Assembly: GCA_035441325.1 (NCBI GenBank) | Contig: DAOROA010000011.1 | Coordinates: 21,558-85,557, forward strand | Source: Competibacter_A sp002352125 | Lineage (GTDB): Bacteria > Pseudomonadota > Gammaproteobacteria > Competibacterales > Competibacteraceae | Direction: 5' to 3' | Length of the DNA: 64,000 nucleotides | Part shown: in pieces, positions 11,312-21,160 of the stretch | Numbering within the stretch: the first letter of the stretch is position 1 | Layout: each line of letters starts with the position of its first letter | Notes under the pieces: model-generated | The model's database searches: none | Seen by the model: only the letters and a program-made list of their open reading frames with translations | Told to the model about the DNA's origin: nothing | Program-made: the position numbers and the translations under genes

Positions 11312-12124
11312 CTAAGGCGTTGCCCGAACCGGGCTCAGCTTTGCGCATTCTCGCCGAACTTTCTCTAGCATCCAGTGCCACACCTGGCCTGCTTCGTGTT
11401 TGTCCGCCTCGGGAGTAATGGCCGTCTGGCCGTCTGGCCAGCCTTCGTCGATGAATTGCTTTCCGGTTGGTACCGACTGGCTGTCCCACGGCATGCCGCC
11501 AATGCCACCGTGCGTGGCAAGGAAATATCGCTCCGCGTAACCGGTTCTCGATGAATCCTCCCGAAGGTAACCACAATTGCCGAACGATTCTCTGGATTCC
11601 GCTCGTGGATGCCTCCTGGCGTGATAAACCTGCCTGACATTACCGCTGATCGGCCTGCCCGGCGGGTGAGTCCATCTCTTGGGATTGAACGGATCGTAAG
11701 GATCGAACGGCAAGGACCAGCGGCGCGGATCGTAGGGGATACGAGGTAGACCTCCGACGGGAATGGATTTATCGACCGCATCGAACAAAAACATCGCATC
11801 GACCGCGTGGCCGGCATCTTTCAGCCAATATGCGACTTCGATGACGCCGGCTCCTCCGCGGCTGTATCCGCAAAGAAAAACCCGAGCTCCAGGATTTTCT
11901 TTCAGTTTGGCGATGACATAGTTGTAAGCTTTGCAGGCTTGTATATAGGTATCGTTTCCAAATAAGCGCGGGCCGCGATGATAAAATGCTTCCGGTATCC
12001 AGGCTCGCGAAACACCAATATCATCTCCGCGACTGAGTTTGCGAACGTGGCTGTTTGCAAAAGTTATCCTGTAATTGGAATTAAGCCAATCTCCGGTGCC
12101 GTCGATACCTGCGAAAATAATCAT
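11312..12124 (-). CDS. Alpha/beta hydrolase (lipase-like, GYSRGG nucleophile elbow)
   Basis: 270 residues. The N terminus IFAGIDGTGDW and the elbow LCGYSRGGAGV (Ser nucleophile) define a serine hydrolase. The layout recalls the DUF2235/T6SS lipase group, where an N-terminal GIDGT-type segment precedes GxSxG, but I cannot place it in a named family. A candidate catalytic Asp lies in FLFDAVDKS and candidate His residues lie near the C terminus (THGGIGG; KHEAGQVWHW). There is no signal peptide or TM segment. The start is ATG 12124, with a strong AAAGGAGAT ribosome site on the minus strand. It is transcribed away from the deaminase-like gene at 12606. Its base composition is less G+C-rich than the neighbours, suggesting acquisition. 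Confidence 0.65.
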   Translation of the reverse strand: MIIFAGIDGTGDWLNSNYRITFANSHVRKLSRGDDIGVSRAWIPEAFYHRGPRLFGNDTYIQACKAYNYVIAKLKENPGARVFLCGYSRGGAGVIEVAYWLKDAGHAVDAMFLFDAVDKSIPVGGLPRIPYDPRRWSLPFDPYDPFNPKRWTHPPGRPISGNVRQVYHARRHPRAESRESFGNCGYLREDSSRTGYAERYFLATHGGIGGMPWDSQSVPTGKQFIDEGWPDGQTAITPEADKHEAGQVWHWMLEKVRRECAKLSPVRATP

Positions 12125-12605
12125 GGCATATCTCCTTTGGTGCCGATCTTCGGAGAAAAAACTACCGGATGATTGCTTATCAATTATCGTGCCACTTAAA
12201 TTTTCAAGTGCTGGAAATCTTTTGCTGAATTAAAATCATGACGTGGGTTAGCTGATTTTGGCGGGATAGATGCTGATACATTTGTTGTGTGAAAAATAAG
12301 AATGACGGGCGAGATGGTGGAAGTGCAATGCGCTGCAAGGATCAGTTCATTTTGGAATTACACTGGCTAGATTGAACCGAACCAAATTGGTTTTTTGGGT
12401 ATCGCTCGGATCATAAATATCGTTTTTCATAAAATAAAAATATGATTTTATTATTTATTTTGTTTTTGCTCAATTGAGCTGGCACCTGATTTGCAATTTT
12501 CTGCAAGCCGCGACTCTCCGGGATTTTTGAGTCTTTTCTGTAAAGCACAGCAAGAGTGTCCATCGGCATTTCAAGCCGTTTTACTGTAAGAGGCTTCGAA
12601 AGATT
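12125..12605. other. A+T-rich intergenic region between two divergent genes
   Basis: About 480 bases separating the divergent hydrolase and deaminase-like genes, visibly richer in A+T than the surroundings, notably 12420-12470. It must hold both promoters, but no convincing hexamer pair was resolved. A 6-bp palindrome (AACCAA-A-TTGGTT) followed by a T run lies near 12380. A minus-strand ORF at 12411-12647 overlaps the next gene's start and is judged a shadow. Confidence 0.4.
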
Positions 12606-13193
12606 ATGATCTTGCCTTGGGTTCAACTCGAAAGTTTCTATGGTCAAAACTTGGTTAACCCCTATAGGGGTAATTTTGTATACGCGACAAGAAATGCAAC
12701 TTTTGCGTTGCTGTGTTATGGAGACAGCGCAGGCGGAAGAGAGGTTTGTCTATTTCCAAGCTCCTCTTTACACGCAGAAGTGAATGCATTACAAAGTGAT
12801 CTCTGGGATCGTATTTGGACACAGGTTGGAAATCGGAAATCGGGTTATCCAAGAATGGTTATAACATTGGCAATCAATCGCAGTTCCTGTTGCGGTTGTA
12901 CCCAGTGGTTGATGGAGGCGCTTGCCGAATTACGAACTCTTGGCGGGTTACAAGGTGATCGGTTTATTGTCGCCGCCAGAGGTGTGTACGAAGATGAGGC
13001 AATGGATACTCGTACCACCGTTCAAGATTTACGCTTGTTGTTTAATGCGGGTTGGGAACAGCAAGTGCTGTATACGCCGCAACCAGGAACCGCACAGAAC
13101 CCAACGGTAGCCGGATTGCCACCATATGGCCGACAGCTATATCAAGCACTGCAACGATATGGTTTTTCCACGCCTGACCCCGTAATTTTGTAA
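12606..13193 (+). CDS. Putative cytidine-deaminase-fold protein (HAE...CxxC zinc site)
   Basis: 195 residues. Zinc-site motifs of the deaminase superfamily are present in the right order and spacing: SLHAEVNAL gives H56-A57-E58 (nt 12771-12779), and RSSCCGCTQWL gives C95-x-x-C98 (nt 12888-12899). In this superfamily His and the two Cys bind Zn and Glu is the proton shuttle. The classical P before the CxxC is replaced by Ser, as seen in several toxin or orphan deaminase families. No other domain or signal peptide was found. ATG 12606 is the first canonical start after an in-frame stop at 12528; the ribosome site is weak (AAGAGG, 12 nt upstream). The substrate (free nucleoside, RNA, DNA or protein-tethered) is unknown. 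Confidence 0.6.
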   Translation: MILPWVQLESFYGQNLVNPYRGNFVYATRNATFALLCYGDSAGGREVCLFPSSSLHAEVNALQSDLWDRIWTQVGNRKSGYPRMVITLAINRSSCCGCTQWLMEALAELRTLGGLQGDRFIVAARGVYEDEAMDTRTTVQDLRLLFNAGWEQQVLYTPQPGTAQNPTVAGLPPYGRQLYQALQRYGFSTPDPVIL

Positions 13194-13228
13194 TGGTATA
13201 ACCCCTCGAATTTAAGGAGAGAACCATC

Positions 13229-13441
13229 ATGAGTTGGTCGATCGATTTCCACGCCGATGATCGCAAGGTAACGGTAGAGGTAGACTGGGCGGGGCCGGGA
13301 GATTACCGGCTTCTTCAAGCGGATGGCGCAACAACTTCTTTGGGCACCTGCAACACGGCCGAAGAGATGTTGAACGCTTTGTTGGATGCCGACTGGTCGC
13401 CAGACTTGGAAGGAGCGCGGGTCGAACAGGCGTCGTCCTGA
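13229..13441 (+). CDS. Small protein of unknown function (70 aa)
   Basis: A 70-residue acidic protein beginning MSWSIDFHADDRK. It is supported by a strong AAGGAGAG ribosome site a few bases before ATG 13229 and by high-GC codon use like the chromosome average. It lies 36 nt after the deaminase-like gene on the same strand, so an operon is possible, and a partner or immunity role is imaginable but unsupported. I do not recognise the family. No TM segment or cysteine motif is present. Confidence 0.6.
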   Translation: MSWSIDFHADDRKVTVEVDWAGPGDYRLLQADGATTSLGTCNTAEEMLNALLDADWSPDLEGARVEQASS

Positions 13442-13628
13442 ACGAAACGTCCCGGGCGAGCGGCTTGGTTTCTTGCCGAACGCCGGAGTTGGGCAGATAA
13501 GCGAAGATCCGCCGGTCGTCGCAAATTCGAAGCCTGACGGAAGGCACGGCCAGCTCGCGTTCCCGCTTTCCCTGGTCGATGCGTTGCATTACGCTAAACG
13601 ATAATACCCGTTCGACTAGGAAGCCTAC

Positions 13629-14210
13629 ATGACCCATCCCATCAGCCGCTATCCCATCCCCGCGCTCGACGATCTGCCCGAAGATGTCCGCGACCGCATT
13701 CTGGCAGTGCAGGAGCAAACCGGTTTCATTCCCAACATCTTTTTGGGTTTGGCCCACCGGCCTGCGGAATTTCGGGCTTTTCTCGCCTACCACGACGCGC
13801 TCATGGAGAAAGAGAGCGGTTTAACGAAAGCGGAACGGGAGATGATCGTGGTGGCGACTTCGAACGCCAACCAATGCCAGTATTGCGTGGTCGCGCACGG
13901 CGCCATCCTGCGGGTTCGCGCCAAGAATCCCCTGATCGCCGACCAGGTGGCGGTCAACTATCGCAAGGCCGATCTGACGCCGCGCCAAACGGCCATGCTC
14001 GACTTTGCGATGAAGGTTTCGCAGGAAGCCTACGAGGTCGGCGATGGCGATTTCCAGACGTTGCGCGCCCACGGTTTCACGGACGACGACATTTGGGACA
14101 TCGGCGCCATCGCGGCATTTTTTGCCATGTCGAACCGGCTGGCAAACGTGACTAGCCTGCGCCCCAACGACGAGTTTTATCTGCTCGGCCGGCTACCGAA
14201 ACAAAAGTAA
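13629..14210 (+). CDS. Peroxidase-related protein, AhpD/CMD superfamily
   Basis: 193 residues of the uncharacterised peroxidase-related enzyme family (carboxymuconolactone decarboxylase/AhpD-like). The redox site is NQCQYCVVAHG: CxxC plus a His three residues after the second Cys, as in AhpD. It is followed by the helical LTPRQTAMLDFAMKVS and DDDIWDIGAIAAFFAMSNRLAN segments. AhpD-like proteins use the Cys pair for peroxide or disulfide chemistry. It is 19 nt upstream of an FAD oxidoreductase gene in the same direction, a likely two-gene unit. Confidence 0.82.
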   Translation: MTHPISRYPIPALDDLPEDVRDRILAVQEQTGFIPNIFLGLAHRPAEFRAFLAYHDALMEKESGLTKAEREMIVVATSNANQCQYCVVAHGAILRVRAKNPLIADQVAVNYRKADLTPRQTAMLDFAMKVSQEAYEVGDGDFQTLRAHGFTDDDIWDIGAIAAFFAMSNRLANVTSLRPNDEFYLLGRLPKQK

Positions 14211-14229
14211 TCGGCCCGGAGCGCCATGC

Positions 14230-15348
14230 GTGGAAATGGTCGATACCATCGTCGTCGGCGCCGGAGTGATCGGTTTGGCGGTCGCCCGGGAACTGGCGCA
14301 GGCCGGTCGCGAAGTGCTGATCCTGGAAGCGTTGGAGCAATTCGGCACCCAAACCTCGTCGCATAACTCGGAAGTCATCCACGCTGGCCTCTACTACCCG
14401 GCAGGTTCGCTCAAAGCCGTTTTGTGCGTGCAGGGCAAGGAACTGCTGTATCGCTATTGTGCCGAGCGCGGCATCGCGCATCGCCGGACCGGCAAGGTGC
14501 TGGTGGCTTGCGACGAGGCGGAATTGTCCGCGCTGGCCAGTTACGCCGAGCGGTCGGCCGCCAACGGCGTGCCGCTCCAGCCACTTGCCGCCGCCGAGAT
14601 CCGCCGGCTGGAACCGGCGGTGCGCGCGGTCGCCGGCCTGTATTCCGAATCGACCGGCATTCTCGACAGCCACGGCCTGATGTTGGCGCTGCTGGGCGAT
14701 GCCGAGCAGTTTGGTGCGACGCTGGTCGCGCGCACGCCGGTGGTTGCGGGCCGGATCGAGCCGGGGGGAATCGTGCTTCGCACTGGCGGCGACGAGCCGT
14801 TCGAGCTGCGTTGCCGCCAAATGGTCAATTCCGCCGGCTTGCACGCGCAGGAACTCGCGCGGTCGCTCGCCGGCTTTCCGGCCGGATGCGTGCCGCCGAC
14901 GTTCTACGCCAAAGGCCACTACTTCGCGCTGAGCGGGCGGGCGCCGTTCCGGCATCTGGTGTATCCGATGCCGGATCACGCCGGCTTGGGCATTCACGTC
15001 ACGCTCGATCTGGGCGGTCAGTGCAAGTTCGGGCCGGACGTGACCGGTTGGCCGGAAGTGCCGGATTATGCGTTCCAGCCCGGCCTGGAAGAGAAGTTTT
15101 ACCGGGCGATTCGCCGCTATTATCCCGACTTGCCGGACGGTGCCTTGCAGCCGGGCTACACCGGCATCCGGCCCAAAGTGACCGGCCCGGCCGAAGCGGC
15201 CGGCGATTTCGTCATTCAGGGACCATCCATCCACGGGGCGGCTGGATTGGTCAATCTGTTCGGGATCGAATCGCCGGGTTTGACTGCGTCGCTGGCCATC
15301 GCCCAACGGGTGGCGCAAGAGTTGGCGGCGACCGCCGCCGATCGGTAA
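14230..15348 (+). CDS. lhgO: L-2-hydroxyglutarate oxidase-like FAD-dependent oxidoreductase
   Basis: 372 residues of the DAO/L-2-hydroxyglutarate dehydrogenase family. The FAD-binding Rossmann motif is VVGAGVIGLAVARELA near the N terminus, and the family signature SSHNSEVIHAGLYYP follows. KGHYFALSG, HLVYPMPDHAGLGIH, the substrate segment YTGIRPKVTGP and GIESPGLTASLAIA are all typical of LhgO. It oxidises L-2-hydroxyglutarate to 2-oxoglutarate and passes electrons to quinone. The start is GTG 14230, or ATG 14236 six bases on. Confidence 0.85.
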   Translation: MEMVDTIVVGAGVIGLAVARELAQAGREVLILEALEQFGTQTSSHNSEVIHAGLYYPAGSLKAVLCVQGKELLYRYCAERGIAHRRTGKVLVACDEAELSALASYAERSAANGVPLQPLAAAEIRRLEPAVRAVAGLYSESTGILDSHGLMLALLGDAEQFGATLVARTPVVAGRIEPGGIVLRTGGDEPFELRCRQMVNSAGLHAQELARSLAGFPAGCVPPTFYAKGHYFALSGRAPFRHLVYPMPDHAGLGIHVTLDLGGQCKFGPDVTGWPEVPDYAFQPGLEEKFYRAIRRYYPDLPDGALQPGYTGIRPKVTGPAEAAGDFVIQGPSIHGAAGLVNLFGIESPGLTASLAIAQRVAQELAATAADR

Positions 15349-15370
15349 AGCACGAGGGTTGACACGAGCG

Positions 15371-17155
<1,785 letters not shown>

Positions 17156-17338
17156 AGGCGGGATTTTGGCTTGCCCGCTTCGCGCCGGCCCGGCAGCTCA
17201 ACGGTGACCAGCGCCTTATCATGGAAAATTAATCGAACCGTCATCTCCTCTACGCGCGACGCGTGAAATAAATAGCGTTCTTTGAGTGGGCGCCATCGCG
17301 TGCCTATCGAATCCAACGAAAATCGAGGGGAGCGTTCG

Positions 17339-18634
17339 ATGTGGATCAGGTCTAGCGGTTTTGGTGTGGCGGCCATGTTCGCCGCGCTGTCGACGGTTGC
17401 GATGGTGGCATGCGCCGACGCCGGCAAGAGTTACGGCGAAGATCAAGCGGCCCTCGCCGCGCAAAGCAAAAAAAACGATGCCAAAGTCCAACTGGGTCCT
17501 CGACCGTTTTATCTGGTGGAAGGCATGGACGAGGGGCCGCTCAAGGCTCAGCTACAGAAATGCGAAAACGGTCCTTTCCGGCGAACCGATTTTTCGATCG
17601 GTCATCGCGGCGGGGCGCTGCTGTTCCCGGAACACACCGACGTGGCTTATCGCGGCGGGGCACGGATGGGCGCCGGTATCGTGGAGTGCGACGTGACCTT
17701 CACCAAGGATGGCGAGTTGGTCTGCCGCCATAGCGAGTGCGATCTGCATACCACGACCAATATCGTCGCCACGGAGCTAAACAGCAAATGTACCGTGCCG
17801 TGGACGGGACCCGGCCAAAATCCGGCCCCTAAATGTTGCACCAGCGATTTGACCCTTGCCGAATTTAAAACGCTCGAAGGCAAGATGGATGCGAGCAATC
17901 CCAACGCGACAACAGCCGAAGGGTATCTGGGCGGCACGGCGAGCTGGCGCACCGATTTGTATACCGGACGCGCCAACGTGCTGTCTCTCAAAGAGAGCAT
18001 TCAACTCAACAAGGAACTGGGCGTCAAACACACGCCCGAGTTAAAAGGCGCGGAAAACCAGGACCGCATCAACACGATCTTCGGTGGCCAAACGAAATAC
18101 GCCCAGAAGATGATCGACGAGCTGAAAGCCGCTGACGTCGATCCAAAGGATGTCTGGGCGCAGTCGTTCAACGAGGACGACATTCTGTACTGGATCAAGA
18201 ACGAACCAGCTTTCGGTAAGCAGGCGGTCTATCTGGATAGCATCGATCCAACCGCGAATCCGCCCATTCCCCGCCAGTCCTTGGACGAACTGAAGACGCT
18301 GAAAAGCCAGGGCGTGCAAATTATCGCCCCGCCGATGTGGGCGTTGCTGGCGGTGAACAGCGCCAACGAAGTGATCCCCTCCGAGTATGCGACGGACATC
18401 AAGAAGGCTGGCTTGCGCATCATCGCCTGGACTTTCGAACGCGCCGATTTGCGCCAAGGCGCTTCAAAAGCCGGTTGGTACTACCAGTTCGATCCGCAAG
18501 GCAGGGCTGTCAAAAAGGACAGCGACATGTACAAGGCGCTGGATGTGATGGCTCGACAGGTCGGCATTCTGGGTATCTTTTCCGACTGGCCGGCGACCGT
18601 GACCTATTACGCCAACTGCATGGGGCTGAAATAG
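17339..18634 (+). CDS. Exported glycerophosphodiester phosphodiesterase
   Basis: 431 residues. A signal peptide (WIRSSGFGVAAMFAALSTVAMVACADA) precedes a GDPD TIM-barrel. The active-site motifs are IGHRGGALLFPEHTD (catalytic His; the usual PENT is PEHT here) and VECDVTFTKDGELVCRHSECDL (metal Glu/Asp and second catalytic His). The C-terminal GIFSDWPATV matches the family end. It would hydrolyse glycerophosphodiesters to glycerol-3-phosphate in the periplasm. The frame is open from 17282, but ATG 17339 follows a GAGGGGAG ribosome site and starts the signal peptide. The insert between the catalytic motifs contains several Cys, probably disulfides. Confidence 0.87.
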   Translation: MWIRSSGFGVAAMFAALSTVAMVACADAGKSYGEDQAALAAQSKKNDAKVQLGPRPFYLVEGMDEGPLKAQLQKCENGPFRRTDFSIGHRGGALLFPEHTDVAYRGGARMGAGIVECDVTFTKDGELVCRHSECDLHTTTNIVATELNSKCTVPWTGPGQNPAPKCCTSDLTLAEFKTLEGKMDASNPNATTAEGYLGGTASWRTDLYTGRANVLSLKESIQLNKELGVKHTPELKGAENQDRINTIFGGQTKYAQKMIDELKAADVDPKDVWAQSFNEDDILYWIKNEPAFGKQAVYLDSIDPTANPPIPRQSLDELKTLKSQGVQIIAPPMWALLAVNSANEVIPSEYATDIKKAGLRIIAWTFERADLRQGASKAGWYYQFDPQGRAVKKDSDMYKALDVMARQVGILGIFSDWPATVTYYANCMGLK

Positions 18635-18645
18635 AACGGATGCGA

Positions 18646-18686
18646 GCCGGGTTATGGCTCGTCGTCTCGTCGAGCCGTAACCCGGC
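18646..18686. terminator. Bidirectional hairpin between convergent genes
   Basis: Arms GCCGGGTTATGGCTCG (18646-18661) and CGAGCCGTAACCCGGC (18671-18686) pair over 16 positions with a single G-U wobble and a 9-nt loop. It sits between the GDPD stop and the end of the convergent oxidoreductase gene. No U tract follows on either strand. Confidence 0.5.
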
Positions 18687-18741
18687 GGGGCGCCCGGTCG
18701 GCAGCTTATTCCGGCATTCGGACGCTGATCCCCGACGTGAC

Positions 18742-20385
18742 TTATGACCGGATGGAAGACGAAAAGGGAATGTTCAGGGTTGTCATCACCTGTTCTGCCG
18801 CCAGCACGCCCCGATAATTGGCTTCCTCGAAAACCGAATAGCCACTCAGGTCGGAATGGGCAAACAGCACCCGATCCTGCGCCCGTTCCAATCGCTGGCG
18901 GGCCGCGCTCCAGACGAAACCGGGCCGGGGCCGGATCATGGCGTGACCCCAGCGCATCAAATCCAGGCGGGTGACGATCTGGCGGATATCCGGATGCGGT
19001 TTGGAAAGATCGCTCAGAATCCGCTCGGCCCATGTCGCCCACGGCGTTTCCAGCAAGCGTTGTCGCTCCCGGTCCGGCGGACCGTTGCAGAGCGCCTGAT
19101 ACCAAGTGAACACGGTCTGCTCTTGGTGCGCCGTTCGATGTTGGTGGGTAGCGACCACATAGCCCAGCGCATCGCTGTCGTACAGCACGTTATCCCAAGA
19201 CAGCGGCACGCCCCGGCGTTCTGCCGGAAACCGGCGCAGACTGAGGTTGGCGACCAGCCAGGGGGCGTACTGAAACTCGCCGATAGCCGTCGTCAACTCG
19301 GACGACAGCTCCCGAAACACGCTGGGCGCTTGAAAAACCGGGGCGGCCCAGATCGCCGCGTGGGCCAAGCGCCGCACCGAGCGGTTTTCTCGTGGATGCC
19401 AAGCGTCCACCAGCACTGCCCGGTCCAGTTCGGACAGCCGCCAGACGAGCGCGCCGGTGATGAGGTGCGGCCGCAACCGCTCCCGCAACCGTTCGACCAG
19501 CCAGCCGTTGCCCTCCGGCCAGGTCAGTACGTCATCGCCGTCGGCGTCGCGGGCCAGCGCATCCCGGCTGGCGAAGTAATGAATCCCCATCCACGCCGAT
19601 GTTTCGTCGTAACGGCAACCGTAATCGTCGCGACAGGCGTAGTTGACGTACCAATGCAGCGGTTCGGAATCGAGACCGTTTTGCAACAGAAAGTCGCGCA
19701 TCGACAGCCGATCCAGCGCCAGCAGCTCGGGATCGCGGGCGCTGAAATCCATCGGGATGGCGAACGCCTTGCGGCCGTCCGCACCGCGTCGGCGCCGATA
19801 ACCGTCCATCGAATCCTGAAACTGGCGGTACTGATCCAAATCCCGTTGCCGGACGCCGGCCTGCGGCCATAAACCTTCGCGCCAAACGCCGTGCGCATAC
19901 AGCCGCTCTTGTGGAGCAAAGCTGATGTAACGCTCGTCGTAATCCGGTTCTGCCGCAAACGGATCGCCGCGCAGCACGCCAAAATCGGCCAGGAGTTCGC
20001 GCACGGCGCGCGATTCGCGAGTGGGAAAGGGCAGATAATGCGCGCCCCAGGGATAGGCGGTAATAGCGTTGGTGCCGTAGCGGGCATTGCCGCCGACTTC
20101 GGGTTCCAGTTCCAGAACGGCAAAATCGGTGAAACCGCTCTTGAGCAGTTTCCAGCCGGCGGACAAGCCGGCAATACCGCCGCCGACGATAATCACCGAG
20201 GCGTTCAGCGTCTCGGTCGGCTCTGGGAAATCGCCGCTGCGCAACCGATGGCCGAGCATATCGGATGCGCCAAGGATTTCTCCTTGCGGCAAGGGGGGCG
20301 TTTTGGGCGAAGCGAGCCACCGCCAGATCTGGGCGCCACCGGCCGCAACGGCGGCTAGCGACCAAAGAAACCGGCGGCGGTTCAT
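18742..20385 (-). CDS. Tat-exported FAD-dependent amine-oxidase-type oxidoreductase
   Basis: About 547 residues. The N terminus MNRRRFLWSLAAVAAG is a twin-arginine signal. The FAD-binding motif VIIVGGGIAGLSAGWKLL follows at about 63-80, then LELEPEVGGNARYGTNAITAYPWGAHYLPFP, as in flavin amine oxidase/phytoene-desaturase-like proteins. The C terminus FAHSDLSGYSVFEEANYRGVLAAEQV is the second FAD contact. ATG 20385 (minus strand) is chosen although the frame is open to 20850, since the signal peptide starts there and the region upstream encodes HdeA-like protein in another frame. It begins 8 nt after that gene's stop, so the two are coupled. The substrate is unknown; a periplasmic location is inferred. 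Confidence 0.8.
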   Translation of the reverse strand: MNRRRFLWSLAAVAAGGAQIWRWLASPKTPPLPQGEILGASDMLGHRLRSGDFPEPTETLNASVIIVGGGIAGLSAGWKLLKSGFTDFAVLELEPEVGGNARYGTNAITAYPWGAHYLPFPTRESRAVRELLADFGVLRGDPFAAEPDYDERYISFAPQERLYAHGVWREGLWPQAGVRQRDLDQYRQFQDSMDGYRRRRGADGRKAFAIPMDFSARDPELLALDRLSMRDFLLQNGLDSEPLHWYVNYACRDDYGCRYDETSAWMGIHYFASRDALARDADGDDVLTWPEGNGWLVERLRERLRPHLITGALVWRLSELDRAVLVDAWHPRENRSVRRLAHAAIWAAPVFQAPSVFRELSSELTTAIGEFQYAPWLVANLSLRRFPAERRGVPLSWDNVLYDSDALGYVVATHQHRTAHQEQTVFTWYQALCNGPPDRERQRLLETPWATWAERILSDLSKPHPDIRQIVTRLDLMRWGHAMIRPRPGFVWSAARQRLERAQDRVLFAHSDLSGYSVFEEANYRGVLAAEQVMTTLNIPFSSSIRS

Positions 20386-20393
20386 CCGCCGGT

Positions 20394-20720
20394 TTACTCG
20401 ATACCGACCTTCTTCGCGGCGTCCAAGACTTTTTCGTTGGCATTGTTGCCACAGTGCTCGACCAATTCCTGGCTGAAGGTTTCGAGGTTTTTCCAATCCA
20501 GCTCGGTATCGCCGGAAACGCCGCTCAGGTAGCCGTCGATCCACATCAACACCACGCCCGCATCCTCGGCGGTAGCGGTGGACAGCTCTTTCAAAAACGC
20601 GCCGCAGGTGATCGATCCGAAATCGATGTTTTGCATTTGCGCCTTCTTGGCGGTGACCGGTGCCGATGCGAGCAAGCTGGCGGCAAGGCACAGGGCGGCT
20701 ACGACAGACGAACGCTTCAT
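20394..20720 (-). CDS. HdeA/HdeB-family periplasmic protein
   Basis: 108 residues. Signal peptide MKRSSVVAALCLAASLLASAPVTA, then a small helical domain with two cysteines (ITCGAFL and VEHCGNN) spaced as in HdeA, plus the WIDGYLSG segment conserved in that family. HdeA/B are acid-activated periplasmic chaperones; many relatives are simply called HdeA family. ATG 20720 (minus strand) is preferred to the upstream ATG 20750 because GGGAGA lies just before it and it starts the signal peptide. It is the first gene of a two-gene unit with the Tat-exported oxidoreductase. Confidence 0.8.
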   Translation of the reverse strand: MKRSSVVAALCLAASLLASAPVTAKKAQMQNIDFGSITCGAFLKELSTATAEDAGVVLMWIDGYLSGVSGDTELDWKNLETFSQELVEHCGNNANEKVLDAAKKVGIE

Positions 20721-20912
20721 GGGATTCTCCCGCGTGGTTGAGCGTGGCATGGGGTGCTTTTGAACGTTTATTGAAGGTGTGAAAACCGTCCTGCCATAGC
20801 CTAGCAGCGGTTGTCGCGAAAGCTATAGTTCCGCACGCTTGAAAAAACAAAACCGGTGAGAGCCGAGCGAAGAGATTGTACGACGCTATGCCCGATCTTG
20901 AGGCAGGCCAGG

Positions 20913-20942
20913 GAGGTATCTCAAGTATTCCGAGATACCTCT
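20913..20942. promoter_or_regulatory. Inverted repeat with NarL-like heptamer upstream of narK
   Basis: GAGGTATCTC (20913-20922) and GAGATACCTC (20932-20941) form a perfect 10-bp inverted repeat with a 9-nt spacer. The right arm plus the next base reads TACCTCT (20936-20942), which fits the NarL/NarP heptamer TACYYMT. It lies about 220 bases before the narK fusion start and about 195 before the predicted transcription start. The NarL assignment is inferred; no narX/narL gene is in the window. Confidence 0.4.
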
Positions 20943-21043
20943 ACAGAGTCATTTTGCATTGATGGTTCGCGCGATTTTTTTCGGCCTTTTTCTTAAAAAA
21001 ACATTTAAAACAATTAATTAAAAATATTATAAAGTATCTCCAA

Positions 21044-21050
21044 AGAGGTA
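21044..21050 (-). promoter_or_regulatory. Second NarL-like heptamer (TACCTCT, minus strand)
   Basis: The plus-strand sequence AGAGGTA reads TACCTCT on the other strand, identical to the heptamer at 20936-20942. It sits inside an imperfect inverted repeat (GTATCTCC...AGAGGTAT) about 90 bases upstream of the predicted start site. Seven-base matches occur by chance; the repetition of the same heptamer in one promoter region is what raises interest. Confidence 0.35.
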
Positions 21051-21089
21051 TTTATCCGCTGTCGAAAATCGCCGTAACCGGTCAATACC

Positions 21090-21130
21090 TTGATTGCCGT
21101 CAAGGTATTTATCTCTAAGACGCGTAATAT
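21090..21130 (+). promoter_or_regulatory. FNR/Anr-type class II promoter of the nar locus
   Basis: TTGAT-TGCC-GTCAA at 21090-21103 matches the FNR consensus TTGAT-N4-ATCAA with one mismatch. Its centre is 21096.5. A -10 element TAATAT lies at 21125-21130, which puts the start near 21138, so the FNR site is centred close to -41.5, the standard activating position. The FNR site is itself nested in a longer perfect palindrome (AATACCTTGA/TCAAGGTATT). The ATG of the narK fusion follows about 23 bases after the predicted start. This predicts anaerobic induction of the narK-narGHJI genes. Confidence 0.7.
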
Positions 21131-21160
21131 TGCACTTGCAGCATTTTCGCGAGGTCCGCA

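Noticed and set aside
12411..12647. 78-codon minus-strand ORF in the divergent promoter region
   Set aside because: It overlaps the start of the deaminase-like gene, has low-complexity Lys/Asn content and no ribosome site.
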